DNA of 37,175 bases from Verrucomicrobiota bacterium. Its GTDB lineage: Bacteria; Verrucomicrobiota; Verrucomicrobiia; Chthoniobacterales; Terrimicrobiaceae. The notes beneath the pieces were generated by a model. It was not told where the DNA came from. It saw nothing but the letters and a program-made list of their open reading frames with translations, and did not search any database. The stretch is from NCBI GenBank assembly GCA_018970255.1, contig JAGWWS010000024.1, positions 1-37,175 of the forward strand, given 5' to 3'. The position numbers and the translations under genes are program-made. Below, piece by piece: positions 25,601 through 34,600 of this stretch (positions are counted from its first letter, which is position 1; each line of letters starts with the position of its first letter).

Positions 25601-28600
25601 GCCGGAGAGGTTCGTGATGGTGAAGTTCCGGGAGACCGTGGAGTTGGTGGTGGCTTGGCCGAGGTCGTAGGGGTTCCTGCCCGGGGTGGGCTCGGGCATG
25701 ATCCAGACTTTCGGCCACCCGGGGATGCTGCTGCCGTTCGAACTGAAGACGAGCGGCCTGCCCTGCAAGGCTTCATCGAAATCGTAATCGAGGTTGCGGC
25801 GCCTGGCGGCATCCACGGCATAGTCCCACTCGGCGCGGGTGACCTCGTATTTTCCGATGGAGAAGGGGTCGATGGTGCTGGATGCGGGGACGGAAACGAG
25901 CGAGCGGTCCCAGATGGCGAATGTGGCGGTGGAGTTTGCCGTCGCGGTGGGATTGGTTGCGGAGAGGGTGGCCGTGAAGTTGCCTGCGGCGGTCGGAATG
26001 CCCGAAACCACACCGGTGGAGGCATTGAGGGTGAGGCCGGGCGGCAGGCCGCTGGCGGAGTAGCCCGTCGGGGAGTTGGTCGCGTTGATTTGGTGGGAGA
26101 GGAAAATGCCCGTGAAGCCAACGGGGCTGGCCGGGGCGATCACGGGCGCGGGCGGCAGCGGGAGGATGCGGAGGAGGATGGGTGTGGTGGCGTTGCCGAA
26201 GGCGTTCGCCACCGTGATGTTCACCGTGAAATTTCCGGCCGTGGAACTGGTGCCGGTGAGGAGTCCCGTGGAGGAGAGCGAGAGGCCCTGCGGGAGGCCG
26301 GTGGCGGAATAGGAGGTCGGGGAATTCGTGGCGGCGAGTTGGTAGGAGACAGGTTTCGTGGCGTAGCCGATGGAGGGTGCCAAGTCACCGGAAACCACGG
26401 CGGCGGCAGTGTTGCGGGCGGGGCGCATGCCGCGGTGATCGCAGCCGACGCGGCTCCCGAAAGTTAGGTGGGAAATGCCGCCGAGGTTTTTTCCTAGCAT
26501 GTCGTTGCGGTTGTCCACGCGGAGGAGTCCGGATTGCCACGGGGCGTTCGGCACCAGCGTCACCTGCTCGCCGGAGCGGTAGTGGCCGCCGCGCTCGCGG
26601 CGGTAGCGCAGAAAGCCATCGGTGTCGGCGTAGAAATCGAAGCACCACTCGGAGACTCCGCCCGAAAAATCGTAGAGGCCGAGTTCATTCGGGAGTTTCA
26701 GCCCGACCGGGTTTTTGGCCCCCCAAGAGTTGCCATGATACCACGCCACGGCGTTCAGGTTGTTGCCGCCGCTGTAGGTGGAATTTTGCGAGAGGGTGCC
26801 GCCGCGCGCGGCCCATTCCCACTCGGCCTCGGTGGGCAGGCGGTAGCCGTTGGCGGCGGGGTCGGCCACGGGCTCGCCGTCGGTGCGCGACAGGTTGCCG
26901 GAGCCGGTTTTGAACACGGCGCCATCCAAGTAATAAACCGGGGCAAGACCCTCCTTCTGGCTGCGGGCGTTGCACCATTTGGCGGCGTCATACCAGGTGA
27001 AGTTGTTGGCGGGTTGGAGGGGGGCGGTGGCGGCGTTCCGGGCCACGGTCGTGGAGTTGTCCGAGAAATCGTAGCCGTTTGCGTCGCCCCAGGAACGGAT
27101 GGCGTTCCACTCGACCCAGGTGGTTTCGAATTTGGAGATTTGGAAGCGGCCGACACCTGTGCCATTGAGTGTGTTCGAGGTGCGGAGGGTGCCGTTCTCG
27201 ACTTCCACGAAGCCGGAGGAGACCGAGAGGTTCACCGTGGCGTTGCCCGAGCCGGCGGGGTTCGAGGCGGTGACGGTGAAAGTGTAATTCCCCGGCGCGG
27301 GCATTCCCGAGAGGAGGCCGGAGGTGGCGTTGAGGGAGACGGCGGCGGGCAGGCCGGAGGCGGAGTAGCCGGTCGGGGAGTTGGTGGCTGTGATTTGGTA
27401 GGCGAGGGCCGGGTGGGTGGCGATCGAGGTCGGACTGGTGATGGCGGGCTTGTCGAAAACGGCGATGGAGAGCGTGGAAGCGGTGGTGGCCCCGTTCGAG
27501 GCGGTGGTGCCGATCGAGTAATTGCCCGCTTGGGCGGTGCCGGTGAGCGCGCCGGTGGTGACGTTCAGCGAGAGCCAGGATGGCAGTGCGGTGGAATTTC
27601 CAAATGCGAGGGGGGTGAGGGAAACGGACTGGTTGTTCGTGGCGGCGAGGATGTGGGTGAAGGGTTGTCCGGCGTAACCGATGGCTGTGGCATTCGAGGT
27701 GAAGGCGGGGGCCACGGGCAGGACGCGGATTTGGATTGTCGCGGGAATGGATGTTCCAGCGGGGTTCGAGGCGGTGGCGTTCACCGTGAAGTTGCCGATC
27801 TGGGCGGGAGCGGTGCCGGAGAGCAGGCCTGTGGCGGTATTGAGCGAGAGCCAGGATGGCAGGGCGGTGGAATTCCCGTAGCCGGTGGCATTCGTGGCTT
27901 GGATCTGGTGTGAAAACGCAGTCCCGACCGTGGTGGTGAGCGGGGGCGGGGCGGAAACCACGGGGCGGCCGAGGATGGTGATCGAGAGGGTGCCGAAGCC
28001 GGTGGAGCCATTCGAGGCGGTGAGGTTGGCTATGGTGGTTTCGGACGGGGCGTCGGCGGAACCTGCAACGATTCCCGAGACGACCCCTGTGGTGACGTTC
28101 AGCGAGAGGCCGGCGGGCAAGCCGGTGGCGGAGTAGCTGGACGGTGAGTTGGTGGCATTGAGGGTGAAAGTGAAATTTGCGCCGCGGTAGGCGGTAGTGA
28201 CCGAAGGATTGGTGAAGATCGGGTTGAGCGGGAGGACACGGATGAGCAGCGACCCTTGCGCGGAACCGATCGAATTCGAGGCGGTGAGGTTGGCCGTGAA
28301 GTTCCCGACTTGGGAGGGGGTGCCGGAGAGCAGGCCGGTTGTGGCGTTGAGGCTGAGCCCGGCGGGCAGGCCGGTGGTGGCGGTGAGGTTGTTGGAATTG
28401 AAAACGGGGACGGCGAATGTGATCGGTTGGCCGACCGTTACCGAGGCGGTGATGTTGGCAGCGAAGGCCGGGGCGGCAGCGGCGGATGGGAGGGCGAAGC
28501 GCAAGCCGACGAAGTCGTCGCGGGATTCGGGAGTTAACGCCGAGAAGGTTCGTTGCTCGCCTTGGGCCAGTGTTTCCCCGGAACCATTCAGCGCGCCGCC

Positions 28601-31600
28601 AACCGAGCCACCCTCAGGGAACGAGCCGTTTTTGGTGACCCATTCCCGCACATTTCCGCTCATGTCGAAAATGCCGAGGGCGTTCGGGAGCTTCAGGCCG
28701 CCGGGTTGGGCGCGGCCCTCGGTGGTTTTCAAGTCCACATTGAACCAGGCCACATCGGCCATGGTGTTGCCGCCGCTGTAGGTGAAGTTCGATGTGGTGC
28801 TCGCGCCGCGGGCGGCCCAGAACCATTCGCGGTGGTCGGGCAGGCGGTAGCCATTGGCGCCGGGAAGGGCGACGAAGCCTTCGACGAAATACGATTCATA
28901 AACGCTGATTTGCCTGTAGCCGATCCCGCCGGTCTTCCAAACACTGCCATCCTGTTTGCGGTAGGCGGGCACCAAGCCTTCCATCTCGCTGCGGGCGTTG
29001 CACCATTTGATGGCGTCGTTCCAAGAAACATTCCGGGCGGCGCGGTTGACCTGGCTGCTCTGGGGCAGGTCGGTGTAGCCCCGGGAACCCGCCCAGGAGC
29101 GGACCGCATCCCACTGGGCACCGGATAGCTCGAGGCGGCCGATGCGGAAGGCGGCGGTATTGTTCCCGGCCGGGACTTCCACGAACGCGGAGAGGATGGA
29201 CAGTGTGAGATTGGCCGAGGTGGTGCCGGCGCGGTTGGCGGCGGTAACGCGCACGGTGAAGTTGCCAGGCGCAGAGGGCGTGCCAGAAATGGCGCCGGTG
29301 GTGGAGTTGAGCGTGAGGCCGGCCGGGAGGGCCGTGGAATTTCCGAACGCCAGCGGGACCGTGTCGCCGTTGGTGGCATTGAGCGTGAGGCTGAAGGGGA
29401 TTTCCTGGTGGGCGGTGGCGGAGAGGTTGCCGGTGAAAGCGGGCAGTGGCACGAGGGAGCCGAAATTGAAGGCCACAGTGGCATTGCCCGTGCCGCCGGG
29501 ATTGGTGGCAAAGAGGGTGACGGAGAAATTGCCCGGCGCGGCGGGCGTGCCGGAGATGACCCCCGTGGCAGGATCGAGCACAAGCCCTTCGGGCAGCGCG
29601 GATGTGGAGTAGCGCTGGGGATTGTTGGTGGCGTTGATCGTATAGCTGGTCGCCACATTGGCATTGCCCGGTTGGGGTGCGGTGGCCGCCACAACCGGCG
29701 GGGCGGGCTTTGGCGCGATCGTGAAGACCACATCGGCGGTTTTCGATCCGAACTCGTTCGAGGCGGCGAGGATGGCGCTGATGTTTCCAGACTGGGTGGG
29801 GATGCCCGAAATGGTGCCGGTTTGCGGATCGATTTCGAGGCCGACCGGCAGGCCTTGGGCGCTGAAGGTGGCGGGTGAGGCCGAGGTGACATTGCGGCTG
29901 AACGCGTAGCCGAAAGCGCCGGTGAACACGCCGCCGGGCAGGGAAAAATCGGGCACCCCGGAGGCGATGGCAAGGGTAAGCGTGGCTGTGGCTTTTTTGG
30001 CATTGGACGCTTCCAGCGTGACGGGGTAGTTGCCGGCCACGAGCGGGGTGGCGGAGATGAGGCCGGTGGCGGCGTTGAGCGAGAGACCGCGTGGCAGGCC
30101 AGTGGCTTTGTAGGAGGTGGGGCTGTTCGCCGCAGTGATCTGGTATTGGAAAGTCTGGCCCTGTTTGGCGGAGGCCGAGAGGTTGCCGGTGATGACGGGG
30201 GGCTCCTGGCCGATGACGGTGATGGTGAGCGGGCGGGAAATGGTTGCACCACCTTTCGAAGCCTCGACCACCACCGTGTGGGCAGCCTCGAATGTCGGTG
30301 TGCCGCTGATGATCCCGCTGGTGGCGTTCATGGAGAGCCCGGCCGGCAGCGACCTGGCCCTGAAAACCACCCCCGTGGTGTTGGTGGCTATTGTGGCGGT
30401 GAAAGGTTGGTTCAGCGTGGCATTGAACGAAGCCGTGCCCGTGAACGCGAGGGAGAGGTTGCGCGCCAAACGGATGCCGGTGCCGGCTTCCGACCAGCTG
30501 GAGCTATCCCGGAAATCGACGGTTCCACCCTCGTAAATAGGAGAAGTGGCCCCTCCGCCCGTCCAAGACCACCACCCGCGGACATAGTCCAACAATTCCC
30601 AGACATTTCCATTCATGTCGTGGATGCCGAGTTCATTGGCGGCCTTTGAGCCGACGGGCTGGGGTTGGTTGTTGCTGTTGCCGGCGTGCCACGCCACCTC
30701 CGAGGCATTGTTGCTGCCGCTGTAGGCGAAGTTTTTTGAGAGCTGTCCGCCGCGCATGGCCCATTCCCACTCGCTGCGCATGGGGAGGCGATAGCCGTTG
30801 GCGGCCGGTTGCGTTAAATCATACATGGAATATCCGGCAAAATCCCAAGGCACGAGTTGAGTCCCCGTTTTGAAAACCGGAGTGCCGGTGGCATTGCGGG
30901 TGTAAACCGGCGTGAGGCCTTCCATCTGGCTCTTGGCATTGCACCATTTCATGGCGGTGAGAATGTCCACAGATTGCACCGGACGGCCGCCGCTTCCCGC
31001 TACCGCCGCCAAATCGGTATATCCATTCGATGCAGCCCAATCGGCGACATATTTCCACTCGTCCCAAGTCACCTCGGTGCGGCCGATTTGGAAATCCGCC
31101 ACGGCGGTGACATTCCCGCCATAGCTACTTAAATCGACGGAGCCATTGCCCACGGGGACGAGTTCCGTGATGCTGCGGGCCACGCGGAAGCCGACCATCG
31201 TGTCCTTCCATTCGTGCGGCCACTGATCTATATTAAAAGCACCGCCGCCGCGGTAGGAGAGCATGGCGAAAGGATCCCTCCAGGTATTGAAGCCGCCGCC
31301 GCGGAGCCGCCGCCCGCCATTGAGTAGATCCCAGCACCACTCCCAGACATTTCCGCTCATGTCGTGGATGCCAAGTTCGTTGGCAAGTTTGGTGGCGACG
31401 GCCTGGGTGCCGACCCACCTGTTGAACGCGGAATTATAGATTAGGAATCCCGGCGAATTGTCGAAGGTCCATGCGACATCGGCCGGGTTGTTGCCGCCGC
31501 TGTAGGTGTAGTTTTTCGTGAGGAGTCCGCCGCGGGCGGCGAAGTCCCACTCGGCCTCGGTGGGGAGACGGTAGCCGTTGGCACCACCGCGGAGCGAGAC

Positions 31601-34600
31601 CGTGGTGACATTGCCGGTTTTGTAGGTGGCGTTGCCATTGAGGTAGACGGGGACAAGGCCCTCGCGCTCGCTGCGGGCATTGCACCATTTGACCACCTCG
31701 AACCAGTTCACATTCCGCACAGGGTGCTCGGCGGCGGTGCCGGCGCCGCTGTTCGCGAGGTCCGCGTAGCCGTTGGAGACCGCCCAGTTCCTGACATCCT
31801 GCCACCCGGCCCAAGTGACTTCGGTGGTGCCGATGCGGAAGCCGGCCACGGCGTTGCCCGAAAGCCCCGAGGCCGGCGGCAATGTGCCGCCTTGGACAAA
31901 GGCAAGCTCGTCCCTAAGCGAGAGGTTGAGCGTGCCGGTGGCGGTGCCGTTCGCAGTGGTGGCGGAAATGGCGACCGAGTAATTCCCGGCGAAGGCGGGC
32001 GTGCCGGTGATGGCTCCGGTGGTGGCGTTGAGGGTGAGGCCGGTCGGAAGGCCGCTGGCGCTGTAGGTGGGCGTGCCGCCGCTGGCGGAGAGGTTAGCGG
32101 CGAAGGAGAGACCGGCGGTGCCATTGGCCGTGGATGCGCTGGTGATGAGCGGGCCCGCAGGCTGGACGACAATGATCAGGTCTGCCGCAACGGAGTGGTC
32201 GGCATTGATGGCTTGGATGGTGGCGGGATAGCTGCCGGCGGTGGTGGCGTTGCCGGAGAGGCGACCCGTGGTGGAATTGAAGGTCAGGCCGGCAGGCAGG
32301 CCGGTGGCATTGTAGGAAACCGCATCCGTGGCGGTGAAGGTTTGGTTGACCGTGGCTGCGGGCAGTTGGACTTCGAGGGATGTGGGGAAATTGCTGAACA
32401 CGGGCACCGGCTCCACGACGCGGATGGCGAGCGTTTCGGTATTGTTGGCGCTTTGGCTGTTGGAAACGCGGATCGTCGCATTTGTGGTGCCGCGCGTGGT
32501 CGGCGTGCCGGTAATCCGTCCATCGGCAAACGAGAGCCCTGCGGGAAGCCCGGTGGCATTCGAGGTTTCAAAGTTTCTTCCACCAATCGCGTAGATGAAT
32601 GGCACGCCCCTGGTGGCATTGGCCGAGAGGGCCGTGGTGATCCAAGGGAGTTCGGAATTGCGGGCCAGCCGGAAGCCGATGGTCGGGTGGATGGATGCCC
32701 CGGTGGTCCCGGCGATGGAAAGGGAGCTGTCCTGGGTGGACCAACCGCCCCCCATGGCGGTGGATGGGCCGGTGAGTTCCCACGCATTGCCATTCATGTC
32801 GTAAAGTCCGAGCTCGTTCGGGGTCTTGCCCGCAACGGGGCGTGATTGGCCGCCGCTGTTGGCCGCAAACCAGGCAACGGCGTCCAGCGAGTTGCCACCG
32901 CTGTAGGTGAAGTTGCCGCCTTGCAGGCCGCCGCGGGCCGCCCATGCCCACTCCGCCTCGTTCGGCAAGCGGTATCCGTTGGCTGCGGGATCGGCGGAAG
33001 GCGACGAACTTCCCGTCCGCAACACGGCGCCGTTGACCTTGTAAACCGGCTCCAACCCGTCGCGCTCGCTCTTGGCGTTGCACCATTTCACCACATTGAT
33101 CCATGAAACACTGGTTGCGGGATTCAAGGGGCCGGTGGCGGTGGCATTGCCGATCGAGTAGCCGTTCTTCAACGCCCAATCGCGCACTTCGTCCCAATCC
33201 GCCCCGGTGGTTTCGGTGCGGGCGATGCGGAATGGCGGCACACGCGTGCCGTAACGGCTGCCGCCGGCGACATCGACGAACGGTTCGAGGAACGAGAGGG
33301 ACAGTGTGGCCGTGGCGTTTTGTTGGAGGTTTTGGTTCGCGGCGGTGAGGGTGACGGTGAAATTCCCGGCCGTGGCGGGCGTTCCCGAGATCACACCCGT
33401 GGTGGAATTGATGGTAAGCCCGGCGGGCAGTCCGCTGGCCGTGTAGGTGGTGGTGGAGTTCCAAGTGGTGGCATTGACCGTGTAGCGGAATCCGGCGCCG
33501 GACATGCTGGTCGCGCCGAGGGGGCCATTGATGGCGGGCGCGGGCGGCTGGGCGGCGACTGCGATTTTCAACCGGGTGGTGAAATTGCCGGAGGCGTTGC
33601 TGGCGGTGATATTCGCGGTGAAGGTTCCGTTTACCGACGGGGTGCCGGAGACAAGGCCCGTGGCGGCATCGTAGGACAGGCCGCCGGGCAAGCCGCTGAT
33701 GGAGATTACCGCAGGGTTTTCGGCGGGCACCAGCAAGGCGAACGCCAATGGATAACCTTGCATGCCGGTGGCGGACAGGTTGGCCGCGAGGAACGGCAGG
33801 GCAATGTTCCGGGCCGGGCGGAAGCCAAGGTTGTTCGTGCGGTCGCCGGGATTGGCCGTTCCGTTGGTGGACAAGAGCGGGTCGACATCCACGTAACTGC
33901 CGCCGCGGATTTGACCGGTCTCCTGAAGGAGTTCCCAAACATTTCCGGTCATGTCGAAAACACCGAGTTCGTTGGCTGCCTTGCCCCCGACCGGCAGCGT
34001 GCCGCCGCGCACCCAATTCGGGAAATTGGCACTGCCTTGGTTGTAAAGATTGTCGAGTTTCACGGGGGCGGCGTGGGAGTTTTGGCGATACCATCCCGCC
34101 GCGTTTGCGTCGTTGCTTCCGCTGTAGGTGTATCCAAGGCCCGCCAATCCGCCCCGCGCGGCCCAATCCCACTCGGCCGCCGTGGGCAGGCGGTAGCCAT
34201 TGGCCAGCGGGTCGATCGCGGGCGCGGCCTCGCCCGAGGTGTAGGTGGCGCCATTGAGGATGTAGGCGGGCAATAGCCCTTCCATCTCGGACTTGGCATT
34301 GCACCACTTCGCGGCGTCATACCAATTGATGTTCCGCACCGGGTTGTCGGCGGCGCTGCCGTTGCCCACAGCAAAATCGTAGGTTCTGTTCCCGGCGAGC
34401 GCCCAGGTCCGGACCCTCTGCCATTCGTCCCAGCGCACTTCGGTCCTGGCGATCTCGAACCCGGCAACCTTGCGACCGGCGGGATCGTCCCAAGTGTTGT
34501 TCACGCCACGCACGGCGACCATGGGTTCCCTGATGGTGAAAGTGAAATTGGCGCTCGCGGCGGAGTCCGCGTTCGAGGCCGTGACAGTGGCATTGAAGTT

